Shown: piece after piece, positions 7,035 to 16,119 of the stretch
Layout of the letters: each line of letters begins with the position of its first letter
Numbering within the stretch: position 1 is the first letter of the stretch
Assembly (NCBI GenBank): GCA_022800815.1
Contig: JAAWRC010000022.1
Location: 1 to 52,738 of the forward strand
Direction of reading: 5' to 3'
Source of the DNA: Lachnospiraceae bacterium
Lineage (GTDB): Bacteria; Bacillota; Clostridia; Lachnospirales; Lachnospiraceae
Length of the DNA: 52,738 nt
Translations under genes and position numbers: made by a program
Notes under the pieces: model-generated
Database searches by the model: none
What the model was told of the DNA's origin: nothing
What the model saw: the letters and a program-made list of their open reading frames with translations, nothing else

Positions 7035-7972
7035 ACGCAGTGCTCGATGGAGTAGCGGACCATGTCGCCGACGGCCTCGTCGGTGAAAAAGGCCGTATGG
7101 GGCGTCATAATCACGTTGGGCATGGCCTGGAGAATGGCCATCTCGTGGTGTCCGACGGGACGGTACTTGAAATCCTTGTAGTAGATGGAGCTCTCGCCCT
7201 CGATCACGTCCAGGGCCGCTGCGGCCACCTTTCCGCTTTCCAGGGCTTCGATCAGGTCGGCCGTGTTTACCAGGATTCCCCTCGCCATATTGATAAGAAT
7301 GACGCCGTCCTTCATGGAAGCGATGCTGTCCCTGTTGATCATGCCGCAGGTATCCGGGAGGGCGGGGGTGTGCAGGGTGATCAGGTCGGACTCCCGGTAC
7401 AGGGCGTCAAGGCCGCAGTACTCGGCGAGTCCCCGTAGGCCATCCTTTTCATGGACGTCGTAGGCCAGGATGCGGCAGCCGAAGCCGCTCAGGTTTTTGA
7501 TGACCGTCTCGCCGATCTTTCCCGTGCCGATGACGCCGACGGTCATGTTGCAAAGCTCCTTTCCCCGGATCTCCCTCAGGGAGAAGTCCTGCCCGACGTA
7601 CCTGGTCAAAATGGCCTTCATTTTCCGGATGGACATTAACATGGCCATGACCGTGTACTCGGCCACCGTGTGGGGCGTGTAGCTGACGTTGGAGACGGAA
7701 ATGCCGAGGGATCTGGCGTATTCGTGGTCCACGTGTTCGTAACCGACCGTCCTGGTGGCGATGGCCTTCACGCCATAACCGTGCCAGATGTCGATGAGCT
7801 CCCGTCCCACCGGGGTGGTAATGATATTGACGGCATCGCAGCCCCTGGCAAAATGAGCCGTCTCCGGTATCGGTGGAAGGGAGGAGATGGAAAGCTCTGC
7901 GCCGTATTCCTTTCCGTATTTTTCAAAAAGTGCGGTTTCGTCCTCCCGACAGCTGTAGACAGCAATTTTCAT
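7004..7972 (-). CDS. D-lactate dehydrogenase-type 2-hydroxyacid dehydrogenase
   Basis: The product has 322 residues, the usual length of the D-isomer-specific 2-hydroxyacid dehydrogenases, which reduce 2-keto acids such as pyruvate with NADH in the cytoplasm. The catalytic domain is split around a Rossmann fold with GVIGTGKIG at 146-154. The three catalytic residues are visible: Arg231 in NMARGILVN, Glu258 in LDVIEGES and His292 in MTPHTAFFT. Sequence around TRTVGYEHVD and YTPHTVAEY is typical of D-lactate dehydrogenase, including VanH-like members. I chose ATG 7972 because GAGGTG lies five bases upstream; a TTG 15 bases earlier is less likely. A fermentative D-lactate role is most likely; substrate is not proven, and no van ligase genes are nearby. 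Confidence 0.88.
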   Translation of the reverse strand: MKIAVYSCREDETALFEKYGKEYGAELSISSLPPIPETAHFARGCDAVNIITTPVGRELIDIWHGYGVKAIATRTVGYEHVDHEYARSLGISVSNVSYTPHTVAEYTVMAMLMSIRKMKAILTRYVGQDFSLREIRGKELCNMTVGVIGTGKIGETVIKNLSGFGCRILAYDVHEKDGLRGLAEYCGLDALYRESDLITLHTPALPDTCGMINRDSIASMKDGVILINMARGILVNTADLIEALESGKVAAAALDVIEGESSIYYKDFKYRPVGHHEMAILQAMPNVIMTPHTAFFTDEAVGDMVRYSIEHCVKAGTAAPNN

Positions 7973-8038
7973 AAAAACACCTCGCAATCATATGGATTCA
8001 GATTAGACATTGAAACAAAGGATCTGTGGTGGCAGGTC

Positions 8039-8683
8039 CTACTCGCTTTCCAAAAGCTCCACCCGGAGGCCGGTAAAGCCGAAAAGGGTGACCAGGCTGT
8101 CCCCGTCCGTGATGTCCCTGTCCAGGACGTAGGCGCCGGAGGCGTAGACGGCGTGCCCCTCACCGACAAGGAAGGTGACCAGCACTGCGGGGGCTTCCTC
8201 GTAGGTGTAGAGATAGGCGGTGTTTTCCGAGGCCTCGTCGCAGACGAAGGACTTGCTGCACATGAAAATGGAAGAGGCCGCAAGGGCTTCCGTCCCTGCC
8301 TGGGAATTTAAAATTGAGGCGAGGGATCCAAGGATCCGGGACTGGACATAGGCTTTTAAGTCTTTTGACATGCCGTCAAAACTCACGTTGCCCTGGGAGG
8401 CCTTTGCAAGCAGGCCGTCCAGGCCGCCCTCGCCGTCCGAGATCCGGTAGACGGCTTTCGGTGTCTGATAGCGTCCCATCCTTGCCGCCTCCGCCGCCTC
8501 TGTCGCTGCCTCCCTGACCTGGGCGGCAGGAGAAAATAATTCATAATATGCGTCGCTTTGCGTCATTTCTCCCATCAGCTCCACAAGCTCCAGGCCATGG
8601 GTGTAAAGGGAGCTTTCTTTTTTGCCTCCGCAGGCGGTGAGCAGCATGGCCGCCGCCAGACATAGCGCCAGTATTTTTTTCAT
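8039..8683 (-). CDS. Lipoprotein of unknown function
   Basis: The product has 214 residues with a textbook lipoprotein signal: MKKILALCLAAAMLLTAC, so the mature protein starts at Cys18 and is anchored to the outside of the membrane. AAGGAG precedes the start by eleven bases. The mature part is mixed alpha/beta with no motif I recognise; an Ala-rich helix around residues 55-70 and a C-terminal beta-rich region (YLYTYEEAPAVLVTFLVGEG) are visible. It lies just upstream of the dehydrogenase on the same strand (66 bases apart), which does not suggest a function. It has its own promoter. Confidence 0.75.
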   Translation of the reverse strand: MKKILALCLAAAMLLTACGGKKESSLYTHGLELVELMGEMTQSDAYYELFSPAAQVREAATEAAEAARMGRYQTPKAVYRISDGEGGLDGLLAKASQGNVSFDGMSKDLKAYVQSRILGSLASILNSQAGTEALAASSIFMCSKSFVCDEASENTAYLYTYEEAPAVLVTFLVGEGHAVYASGAYVLDRDITDGDSLVTLFGFTGLRVELLESE

Positions 8684-8766
8684 GGTCTCTCAAACTCCTT
8701 TTCCATTTCTTTTCCCGAGAATGCCTTTCCCCGGGAAATTTGGGGGGATTTTCTGACGATAATGCA

Positions 8767-8795
8767 GTTATACCGCAGTTTGGACGTATTGTAAA
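8767..8795 (-). promoter_or_regulatory. Sigma-A-type promoter for the lipoprotein gene
   Basis: On the minus strand TTTACA (8790-8795), a 17-base spacer and TATAAC (8767-8772) lie about 85 bases before the lipoprotein start at 8683. Confidence 0.6.
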
Positions 8796-8967
8796 GCTGT
8801 ATTGGCCCGGATATGGGCCGGAAAATGAAAAATATCGCAGACATAGGCACGGTTTGGAAAGCCTGTCTTTTTACGGCCCCGGAAAGCTCCGGTACAAGGA
8901 AGCTCGTGCGCACTTTAGATGACAACATAATAAATATAAAAATCTTAAAAAAATTGTAAAAAAAAGC

Positions 8968-8996
8968 TTGCATTTATGAAAACATTGAGATATAAT
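8968..8996 (+). promoter_or_regulatory. Promoter of the tRNA-Lys gene
   Basis: TTGCAT (8968-8973), a 17-base spacer and a perfect TATAAT (8991-8996) sit about 50 bases before the tRNA, inside an A-rich upstream stretch that could act as an UP element. Confidence 0.8.
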
Positions 8997-9049
8997 AATG
9001 TCCGTGCCCACAAGACAAGCTTCATGGAACGCTATGGGCACGGAGATAA

Positions 9050-9122
9050 GCGCTGCTAGCTCAGTTGGTAGAGCACCTGACTCTTAATCAGGGTGTCCAG
9101 GGTTCGAGCCCCTGGCGGCGCA
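9050..9122 (+). tRNA. tRNA-Lys (anticodon CTT)
   Basis: The 73-nt sequence folds as a full cloverleaf: acceptor GCGCTGC with GCGGCGC (one G-T), D-arm GCTCAGTTGGTAGAGC, anticodon arm CTGA-CTCTTAA-TCAG with anticodon CTT, and T-arm CAGGGTTCGAGCCCCTG. The 3' CCA is not encoded. It decodes AAG lysine codons. Confidence 0.96.
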
Positions 9123-9128
9123 CGAAAG

Positions 9129-9169
9129 CACTGTCTTTGATGAAATGTCATTGGGGACGGTGTTTTTTT
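9129..9169 (+). terminator. Terminator of tRNA-Lys
   Basis: CACTGTC (9129-9135) pairs with GACGGTG, with a further ATGA/TCAT stem inside, followed by seven T residues ending at 9169. Confidence 0.8.
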
Positions 9170-9267
9170 GTTGTCTTCCCCCGCTTGATTTATGGCACTT
9201 GCGGATTTCGAAAATTAACGGTCGTGTATTTTTTTTGATGGCAATCATTTCTTAAGAAAGTTTTATG

Positions 9268-9296
9268 TTTACAAAGCGTCGGTAATGATTTACAAT
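9268..9296 (+). promoter_or_regulatory. Promoter of the XRE-like acidic-tail gene
   Basis: TTTACA (9268-9273), a 17-base spacer and TACAAT (9291-9296) lie 74 bases before the chosen start at 9370. Confidence 0.6.
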
Positions 9297-9369
9297 CGAA
9301 ATGTAGGGATCAGCAGCATAGTCGGCTGTTTTTGTGAAAACATATCGTGTGGCAGAGAGGGATACGGAT

Positions 9370-11445
9370 ATGGAACTGACCTTTGGCGAACAGATCAAGA
9401 TTATACTGAAAAGGAAGAATATGACCATCCGCCAGCTGGCGGAGCTGGTGGAGGTTCAGACGGGCAAGCCCATGTCAAGACAGAACCTGACGCAGAAGCT
9501 GAACCGGGACAATTTTCAGGAGCAGGATATGAAGGAGATTGCCCAGGCCTTAGGCTGCGTGGTGAAGATTTCCGTGGTCGACCCGGCGGGAGAGGTTTTG
9601 TCCCCCGTGGTTTCCCGGGTCGCAGAGACGGTGCAGTCGGCGGGAAACGGAGCGCAGGGGACTGTTGCGGCGGCCGGACCGCAGGAAGGCAGACGCCAGA
9701 TTGGGCGTCTCAGGGCGGGCCGCCACGGCACTTGCGGGCTGGAAGTTCAGATGCGGGAGGAAGCGGCCAAACGCACAGAGAAAATGGCCGACCGCCTTGC
9801 AAGGGAGGAGGCGGCAGTCACCAGACAGCCTGTTTTGGAGGAACCGGACCCCGCCGGAAAGTCCGCCGTCGGCCACACTGCCGACGAGGACGACGTGAAT
9901 GCCGACGTGTTAAGAGAGATCGAAATGGCCCTTATGGAATCCGTTCAGAAGGAAATGAATTTCGAACCGGATTCTGCCGGGAAACCTTCTGCGGCACGGA
10001 AGAAGAAGGAGGAGGAACGGGAGGTGGACAGCCTGGCGTGGGCCAGTCAGAAACCGCTCGTGTGGCCGACCCTGACGGTGCCGACAACGTCGGTGAAACA
10101 GGGGGAGCGCAGCTGGCCGTCGGTGGCGGGTGAAGCGCCGGCCGGTGCCGAAGGTCTGCCGTCGTCAGAAGAGCCGCCGTCAAAGGAACCGTCCGCCGGG
10201 GAATTGTCTGTCGAAGAATCGCCAGTGGAGAAAATGTCTGCGAAGGAGCTTCCGGCGGAAGAACCGGCCTCCGGGGAACTGCCTTTTGAGGAGGAGCCGT
10301 TCTCGGAGCTTGAGGACATCCCCATACGGGAGGGGGAGGTTTCGGATGATTTTGAGGATCTGGAATTTTTTGACCTGGAGGATTTTATCGTGGAGGAGAC
10401 TTCCCGGGTTTCTGCGCCTTACGTGATGAGGCGGGAGAAAAAGGAAGAGAGTGAAAGATCGGAAGAACCGGTGAAGCGGGAGAGAGGCGAAAAACGGGAA
10501 AAACCGGAGAAGAGCGAAAAAACGGCAAGGCGGCAGACGGAGGAGAAAGAAAGGCCCGTCAGTTTTGACAGGGTTCCGGACAGCGACGGCGTGTCCTTTG
10601 CCTCTGCGCCCTATGTGATTTCGAGAGGGCCGGAGACGGATGCGGTAATTATAAAGGAAGAAACGGAAGCGGGAGGGGCGGAAGAAGAGGTGTCCGTCCG
10701 AAAGGAAACGCCGGAGGAAGGGCTGGTTCCGGCGGGAGCGGAGGAGAAAGAACCCTCGGAGGGGAGCGGGGAAGCGGCCCCTTCGGGTTTTCGGACTTTC
10801 GGGGGTTTTTCCGGAAGCCGGGGAGACATTTCTTCCGTGTCTGCGCCCTATGTGATCCCGAGAGAGCCTGAGGAGCTTCCGCCGTCAAAACCGATGGGAG
10901 AGACGGGCTATTGGCAGGAGCCGGAAGGGGATGACTGGTCGACGTTGACTCCGGAAGAGTCTGCGGAGGAGCCGGAGGAGGAAGCGGAGCCTCTGAGCCC
11001 GGATATGGAAGAAAAGATTGCCTCCTGGGATGCGGCGGTGAAACGGCGGCTGGAGAATCCCTTTTTGAGGGCGCTGGAGGGCCGGGCCCGCCGGGGAGGA
11101 AGGGGGACGGAGCCGGAAATCGTGACAGAACGGTCGGAGGTCGGCCGGGAAGAGACGAATACGAGGATCCGGCCGGAGCAGGAGGACCTGCCGGAACAGC
11201 TGCCGGGAGGTCGGAGGGAGGAGGAGACTCTTGATCTGCAGGGCCCGGCGCTGGACCCGGTTACCGGAAAGGAATATGAGACCAACACGGTGAAGCACCA
11301 TCCCACGGAGCCGGACATGCTCCTGGTGTATGATCAGGACGAGCATCGATGGATCGTGCAGGCGGAGCGGGCATTCCTGAATTTTCAGATCAATAAGAGG
11401 GCGCTTCTGGGGAAGGACTACGAACCGCCGCTTTATTTAGACTGA
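9370..11445 (+). CDS. XRE-like protein with long acidic disordered tail and SAPYV repeats
   Basis: The product has 691 residues. I prefer ATG 9370 (GAGAGGGA upstream) over a GTG 36 bases earlier that has no ribosome site. Residues 1-65 form a helix-turn-helix-like domain (FGEQIKIILKRKNMTIRQLA). The rest is very rich in Glu, Pro, Ser and Arg and probably disordered. It contains three copies of a short motif about 70-80 residues apart: SAPYVMRRE, SAPYVISRG and SAPYVIPRE, which look like linear binding motifs. The last 60 residues become ordered again (TGKEYETNTVKHHPTEPDML to the C-terminus). I do not recognise the full architecture. A DNA-bound scaffold or regulator that recruits a partner through the repeats is possible but unproven. 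It is transcribed alone from its own promoter. Confidence 0.75.
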   Translation: MELTFGEQIKIILKRKNMTIRQLAELVEVQTGKPMSRQNLTQKLNRDNFQEQDMKEIAQALGCVVKISVVDPAGEVLSPVVSRVAETVQSAGNGAQGTVAAAGPQEGRRQIGRLRAGRHGTCGLEVQMREEAAKRTEKMADRLAREEAAVTRQPVLEEPDPAGKSAVGHTADEDDVNADVLREIEMALMESVQKEMNFEPDSAGKPSAARKKKEEEREVDSLAWASQKPLVWPTLTVPTTSVKQGERSWPSVAGEAPAGAEGLPSSEEPPSKEPSAGELSVEESPVEKMSAKELPAEEPASGELPFEEEPFSELEDIPIREGEVSDDFEDLEFFDLEDFIVEETSRVSAPYVMRREKKEESERSEEPVKRERGEKREKPEKSEKTARRQTEEKERPVSFDRVPDSDGVSFASAPYVISRGPETDAVIIKEETEAGGAEEEVSVRKETPEEGLVPAGAEEKEPSEGSGEAAPSGFRTFGGFSGSRGDISSVSAPYVIPREPEELPPSKPMGETGYWQEPEGDDWSTLTPEESAEEPEEEAEPLSPDMEEKIASWDAAVKRRLENPFLRALEGRARRGGRGTEPEIVTERSEVGREETNTRIRPEQEDLPEQLPGGRREEETLDLQGPALDPVTGKEYETNTVKHHPTEPDMLLVYDQDEHRWIVQAERAFLNFQINKRALLGKDYEPPLYLD

Positions 11446-11446
11446 G

Positions 11447-11514
11447 CAGGCGATTGCGAAGCGTGAAACTGCCGGAATATTCGATAAATTTTGGAGTTTC
11501 ACAATTATGCATTA
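11447..11514. repeat. Short dispersed palindrome, type B copy 1
   Basis: The left arm CAGGCGATTGCGAAGCGTGA (11447-11466, continuing AACTGC) closely matches the inverted right arm of the copy at 41,799-41,862. Inside this copy TGAAACT (11464) and AGTTTCA (11495) form an imperfect inverted repeat. It starts two bases after the stop of the preceding gene and ends 24 bases before the next start. Confidence 0.6.
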
Positions 11515-11537
11515 GAGTGAGAAGTGAGAGGAACGAC

Positions 11538-12212
11538 ATGGAGAAAAACGGGAAAGAATACAAGGGGATCATTTTTGACCTGGACGGAACGCTGATCGAT
11601 ACGCTGGAGGATCTGGCAGACAGCGTCAACGAGGCACTGGAGCAGATGGGATATCCGGTCTGGCCGGTGGAGGCTTACCGGTTCAAGGTGGGCCGGGGCT
11701 TCCGAAATCTGATGGAAAACAGTGTGCCGGAGACGGTAAGGGAGGATGGCGGCGTCATCGACCGCATGCTGGGCTTTTTTGTGGAGGCTTATGACAGGCG
11801 TTATATGAACAAAAGCCATCCTTACGAGGGCGTCGACGAGCTTCTCGACGGACTGGTGGGAAAAGGGATTTTTCTGGCGGTCAATTCCAACAAGAGGACG
11901 GATTACACGGAGAAGCTCATTGACAAGCTGTTTGGCCGCATTCCCTTCGTGGGGGTGTTCGGGGAGCGGGCCGGGGTGCCAAAGAAGCCGGACCCGGCCG
12001 GGGCTCTGGAGCTTTGCGGACGGATGGGCCTTGAGCCGGGGGAGGTGCTTTACGTGGGGGACTCCGGCACGGACATGAAGACCGGAAGGAATGCGGGCAT
12101 GGACACCGTCGGCGTGGGCTGGGGTTTTCGGGGCTTTCCGGAACTTGAGGAGAACGGGGCGGTCTATCTGGCCGAGACCGTGCAGGACATCCTGAGCCTT
12201 GTGGAAGGCTGA
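11538..12212 (+). CDS. HAD-family phosphatase, phosphoglycolate phosphatase-like
   Basis: The product has 224 residues, the usual size for Gph/PgmB-type HAD enzymes, which remove phosphate from small cytoplasmic metabolites. All four HAD motifs are visible: FDLDGTLIDT with the nucleophile Asp, VNSN, the Lys of KKPDP, and VGDSGTDM. An alpha-helical cap between motifs I and II (about 25-90) places it in the subclass that includes phosphoglycolate phosphatase. I chose ATG 11538 because AGAGGA lies six bases before it; the frame is open further upstream but runs into the palindrome. Substrate cannot be fixed from sequence; 2-phosphoglycolate and sugar phosphates are the likely candidates. Confidence 0.85.
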   Translation: MEKNGKEYKGIIFDLDGTLIDTLEDLADSVNEALEQMGYPVWPVEAYRFKVGRGFRNLMENSVPETVREDGGVIDRMLGFFVEAYDRRYMNKSHPYEGVDELLDGLVGKGIFLAVNSNKRTDYTEKLIDKLFGRIPFVGVFGERAGVPKKPDPAGALELCGRMGLEPGEVLYVGDSGTDMKTGRNAGMDTVGVGWGFRGFPELEENGAVYLAETVQDILSLVEG

Positions 12213-12380
12213 CGGAATTTAGAAAATATTAAGGGAATCCCACGGGGTTTTTCAGATTGGTCTGCTATAGTAAACGACAAAGGTATTATATGTAAGGGGT
12301 TGAGGTCAAAAGCTCCATATGAAATATATAATGGACAATGGCGGGGAAGACAGAGAGAAAGAGCAGGAGGGGTACGTGAT

Positions 12381-13082
12381 ATGGATGACATTACGATACT
12401 GGTGTGCGACGACGACCGGGAGATCGTGGAGGCGATCGACATCTATCTCAGGCAGGAGGGCTACAATGTCTTAAAGGCTTATGACGGCGAGGAGGCCATC
12501 AAGCTGCTGGCGGACAACAAGGTGGAACTTCTCCTGATCGACGTGATGATGCCGAAGCTGGACGGTATCCGGGCGACTCTCAAGATCCGGGAGACCAGCA
12601 GCATCCCCATCATCATCCTGTCGGCCAAGTCCGAGGACGTGGATAAGATCCTGGGGCTCAACATCGGTGCGGATGATTACATTACCAAGCCGTTCAATCC
12701 ATTGGAACTGGTGGCCAGGGTGAAGTCCCATATCCGCCGGTACACGAAACTGGGAACCATGGCCATGGAAAACTGCGACACCATTCACAAGACCGGGGGT
12801 CTCTGTATCAACGATGACACCAAGGAGGTGACCGTGGACGGGGAGCCGGTGAAGTTAACCCCCATGGAGTACAACATTCTCCGCTTCCTGGTCATGAATG
12901 CGGGGAAGGTTTTTTCCATCGAGCAGATTTACGAGAATATCTGGAATGAGGAAGCCATCGGTGTGGACAACACGGTGGCTGTCCATATCCGGCACATCCG
13001 GGAGAAAATTGAAATCAATCCCAAGAATCCTACCTATCTAAAGGTGGTCTGGGGCGTGGGCTATAAGGTAGAAAAGCTTTAA
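12381..13082 (+). CDS. OmpR/VanR-family response regulator
   Basis: The product has 233 residues. The N-terminal receiver domain shows the acidic pocket Asp10-Asp11, the phosphoacceptor Asp54 in LLIDVMMPKLDG and Lys103 in ITKPFNP. The C-terminal winged helix begins about residue 135 (DDTKEVTVDGEPVKLTPMEY) and has the usual DNA-binding helix VDNTVAVHIRHIREK. AGGAGG (12366-12371) places the start at ATG 12381; an upstream in-frame start lacks this. A TATAGT with an extended TG motif near 12,266 could be the promoter. It lies 17 bases upstream of a large sensor kinase and is surely its partner. The VanR-like sequence suggests cell-envelope sensing, but no resistance genes follow. Confidence 0.92.
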   Translation: MDDITILVCDDDREIVEAIDIYLRQEGYNVLKAYDGEEAIKLLADNKVELLLIDVMMPKLDGIRATLKIRETSSIPIIILSAKSEDVDKILGLNIGADDYITKPFNPLELVARVKSHIRRYTKLGTMAMENCDTIHKTGGLCINDDTKEVTVDGEPVKLTPMEYNILRFLVMNAGKVFSIEQIYENIWNEEAIGVDNTVAVHIRHIREKIEINPKNPTYLKVVWGVGYKVEKL

Positions 13083-13099
13083 AAAACGGAGGGCCTGCC

Positions 13100-16099
13100 A
13101 TGAAGGTGCGCAGATATACGCAGAAAAAGAAACTGGGAGCGGTGCTGCTTTTTGTCTTGTTCATGTGTATAACGGTGGCCGGAGGGGCGGGCCTTTATTA
13201 TGTCAATAATTTCGGGAGTTTTCTCTACAGCAAGAAGGAGCTGATTCAGACCGGCCGTTTTGAACACACGGCAACCCTGGAACAGAAGGTTCTGCGGGAC
13301 ACGGAGGACATTTTCGCCTATGCGTCCCTCTCCCAGTTCTTCATCAAGTCCGACGAGGCGAACCGAAGGGAGCCCTTATATATCGCCGAGATCAACGGGG
13401 TGCAGTATTATCTCTGCATTCAGGATCTGGAAAACATTAGTCAGGCGATTGCGGAGGCTGCCTGGCAGGAGCAGGAGGAGGCGGCGGCCGATCAGGAGGA
13501 GGTGGTTTCCGACCGGAAAGCGGAGGAGGAAGCGGACCGGGTGCAGCAGGAACAACAGCTGGAACGGGAACTCACGGCGGCGGCCGTCGATTTCGGCGTG
13601 GAGGGTACGGCCGTTTTGGAGGGCGGCACGATCGTTGATTACATTGATGCGAACATGGAAGTCTACGAGGAGCTGCTGGGGGCGGCTCTGGAGGAGGATG
13701 GATATGAGGAGTCGGCGGTGAAGTCCGCAAGGAAGAACTGGTATGAGATGTCGGATGCCGAGCGGCTGGTGCTCGTCAACATGCTGGGGCTGCCGGGGGC
13801 GGAGCAGCTCACGCTGCTTCCGCTAAAATCCACGGCGGAGATTTCCGTCTATCCGGGGCAGACCTGTCTGGTGGTCTATGATTTCCTGCAACAGCAGGAG
13901 GTTCAGTACGAGGAGATCGCCCTGACGGACCTGTACGAGCGGGGGCTCAATCTTCTGAACCGGTACTATGAGTTGGCGAACCGGTTCGACACGGAGAAGA
14001 CGAACCTGCGCTATCTGATCTACGAGGACAGTTCCGGCCTCCGCCTGACCAACAATGAGACCAATGCGGATGAAATCACCAATTTTGAAAAATACATTTC
14101 CTACGATAATGATACCCACATCATCAAAAGCAATTTTACCAAGACGGACCTGAGCCTGTGGAATCTGGATTATCTGGCGTCGTCCTTGGTGGGGGTGAAT
14201 TCCGGTGCTTCCTTTTCCATCGGGCTGGATACCCGATACCTGGTGGCGGACGACTACAAGCTGATGGCGGAGGGCTTTGCCCGTTGTCGGCCGGTGCTGC
14301 TTCTGTCCCTGTTCGCCATCGTCGTGGGCATGGTGGGGAGCATCCTGTTCTTCATTTACCTGATGGCCTCGGTGGGGCACCGGGAGGGCCACGAGGAGAT
14401 CTGTCTGGATAAGTTTGACCGGTGGCCCACGGAGCTGGCGGCCCTGCTGATCATAGGGGGAATCCTGGCTTTCGTGTTTCTCTGCAGCTGGCTGGCCACG
14501 ATATTTGCGGAGAGCTTTTTCACCTCCCGTCAGATTTACACGGTCATGCAGGTGGTGTCCGTGGCGGTCTCCGTCATCATCGGGCTGATCGGGTTTTTCA
14601 GTCTGGTGAAGCGGCTGAAGGCCGGAATCGTCTGGAAGAACAGCCTGTTGAGGAGGATCTGCGTGACCCTTGTGAGGTGGGGAAGGGCCTTGGTGCGGCA
14701 CTGGCCCACCAGCGGAAAGGCGACGGCGATCATCATTCTGTACTGGACGATTTCGATCCCGCTCTGCATGTTTATCACCATCAATCGCTTCTGGGGCTCT
14801 TTTTTCCTCTATGTGACGGGGATCGTCGTTTTCGTGGGCGTCCAGGTGGCGGCGGCCGGAGTGATCCTGTGGGCGGTCATCAATCGCAGGCGGATCCTGG
14901 AGGGGGTGGAACGCATTTCCGGCGGGGACTTGGAGTACGTGATCGGCGACGAGGGAATGTTTGCGGACGACAGGCGGCTGGTGGAGGCGATCAACAACAT
15001 CGGTGCGGGCTTCCAGGATGCGGTGGACACGGCGGTGAAGAGCGAGAGGATGAAGGCGGACCTGATCACCAATGTCTCCCACGATATCAAGACGCCCCTC
15101 ACCTCGATCATCAACTATGTGGATCTGATGAAGCGGGAGAATATCGAGGATGAAACCCTGAAGCGGTATCTGGAGGTGCTGGATCAGAAGTCCCAGCGAC
15201 TCAAGAATCTGACGGAGGATCTGGTGGAGGCGTCCAGGGCCAGCTCCGGCAACATCAGCCTGCAGCTGGAGCGGATCAATTTCGTGGAGCTGGTAAAACA
15301 GGCGAGCGGCGAGTTTGAGGAGAAATTCAGGGAACGGGGGCTGACCCCGGTGACCTCCTTCCCGGAATACTCCCTTCACGTGATTGCGGACGGAAGGCGG
15401 GTGTGGAGGATTCTGGAAAACCTGTTTCAGAACACGAAGAAATACGCCATGCCGGGGACCCGAGTCTACATCAGTGTGACGGAGATGGGAGGCTATGCCA
15501 CCTTTGTCATGAAGAATATTTCGGAATCGGAACTGAATATCACTCCAGAAGAGCTGACGGAGCGGTTCACCAGGGGAGACACCTCCCGAACCACAGAGGG
15601 AAGCGGCCTGGGGCTTTCCATCGCCAAAAGCCTGACGGAGCTCCAGGGAGGGATTTTTGAAATCTATTTAAACGGCGACCTGTTCCAGGTGACGGTGCAG
15701 CTTGCGCTTGCGGAGGAGGAGCCGGAGGAGTACGACGAAATCCCGGAGGGGGAGGATTTTGGCGGGGACGCATATGGGGAGCCGGGGGAAAACCCTGAGG
15801 CGGAGGAAGAGGATGTCTCCGGCAGGACCTCCGGGGCGGTTTTCACCGAGGCGTTTTCGGGCGATTTCCGGTTGGAACAGGAAGGCTTTGGGGAGGAGAC
15901 GGAGGACGATCTGGAGTTTCTGGACAGGGAGGCTTCTGTTCCCGGCGCTGCGGACGGCGAGGGTTTTGGATCTGAGCTGGTGGGAGAGCCGGACAAGGAC
16001 GAGGCGGAACGGGAGGCAAGGTTTTTGCAGGAGGCCCTGGAGGAGCTTGAGAGCAGCGGGTTGCGCTGGCGCAAGAGGAATACGAAGACAGATTCGTGA
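13100..16099 (+). CDS. Very large membrane sensor histidine kinase with acidic C-terminal tail
   Basis: The product has 999 residues, about twice a typical VanS-type kinase. Layout: membrane helix (13-35), a long extracellular domain with a Glu/Gln-rich coiled stretch (about 120-160), then five or six further membrane helices (about 390-610), a HAMP-like linker, the H-box NVSHDIKTPLTSI with His661, an N-box (ENLFQNTKKYA), and a G-box (TEGSGLGLSIAKSL). The kinase core ends about residue 870. A tail of some 130 residues follows, extremely rich in Glu, Asp and Gly. Such a tail and extra helices are unusual. The kinase phosphorylates the response regulator encoded 17 bases upstream. A lipoprotein gene follows closely and may be an accessory sensor subunit. 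Confidence 0.9.
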   Translation: MKVRRYTQKKKLGAVLLFVLFMCITVAGGAGLYYVNNFGSFLYSKKELIQTGRFEHTATLEQKVLRDTEDIFAYASLSQFFIKSDEANRREPLYIAEINGVQYYLCIQDLENISQAIAEAAWQEQEEAAADQEEVVSDRKAEEEADRVQQEQQLERELTAAAVDFGVEGTAVLEGGTIVDYIDANMEVYEELLGAALEEDGYEESAVKSARKNWYEMSDAERLVLVNMLGLPGAEQLTLLPLKSTAEISVYPGQTCLVVYDFLQQQEVQYEEIALTDLYERGLNLLNRYYELANRFDTEKTNLRYLIYEDSSGLRLTNNETNADEITNFEKYISYDNDTHIIKSNFTKTDLSLWNLDYLASSLVGVNSGASFSIGLDTRYLVADDYKLMAEGFARCRPVLLLSLFAIVVGMVGSILFFIYLMASVGHREGHEEICLDKFDRWPTELAALLIIGGILAFVFLCSWLATIFAESFFTSRQIYTVMQVVSVAVSVIIGLIGFFSLVKRLKAGIVWKNSLLRRICVTLVRWGRALVRHWPTSGKATAIIILYWTISIPLCMFITINRFWGSFFLYVTGIVVFVGVQVAAAGVILWAVINRRRILEGVERISGGDLEYVIGDEGMFADDRRLVEAINNIGAGFQDAVDTAVKSERMKADLITNVSHDIKTPLTSIINYVDLMKRENIEDETLKRYLEVLDQKSQRLKNLTEDLVEASRASSGNISLQLERINFVELVKQASGEFEEKFRERGLTPVTSFPEYSLHVIADGRRVWRILENLFQNTKKYAMPGTRVYISVTEMGGYATFVMKNISESELNITPEELTERFTRGDTSRTTEGSGLGLSIAKSLTELQGGIFEIYLNGDLFQVTVQLALAEEEPEEYDEIPEGEDFGGDAYGEPGENPEAEEEDVSGRTSGAVFTEAFSGDFRLEQEGFGEETEDDLEFLDREASVPGAADGEGFGSELVGEPDKDEAEREARFLQEALEELESSGLRWRKRNTKTDS

Positions 16100-16119
16100 G
16101 CGGGAAGGGAGGAGGAGAA

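Noticed and set aside
13823-15379. A 518-codon minus-strand frame inside the sensor kinase
   Set aside because: The plus strand carries H-, N- and G-boxes of the kinase here. The minus frame has no ribosome site and a composition typical of antisense shadows.
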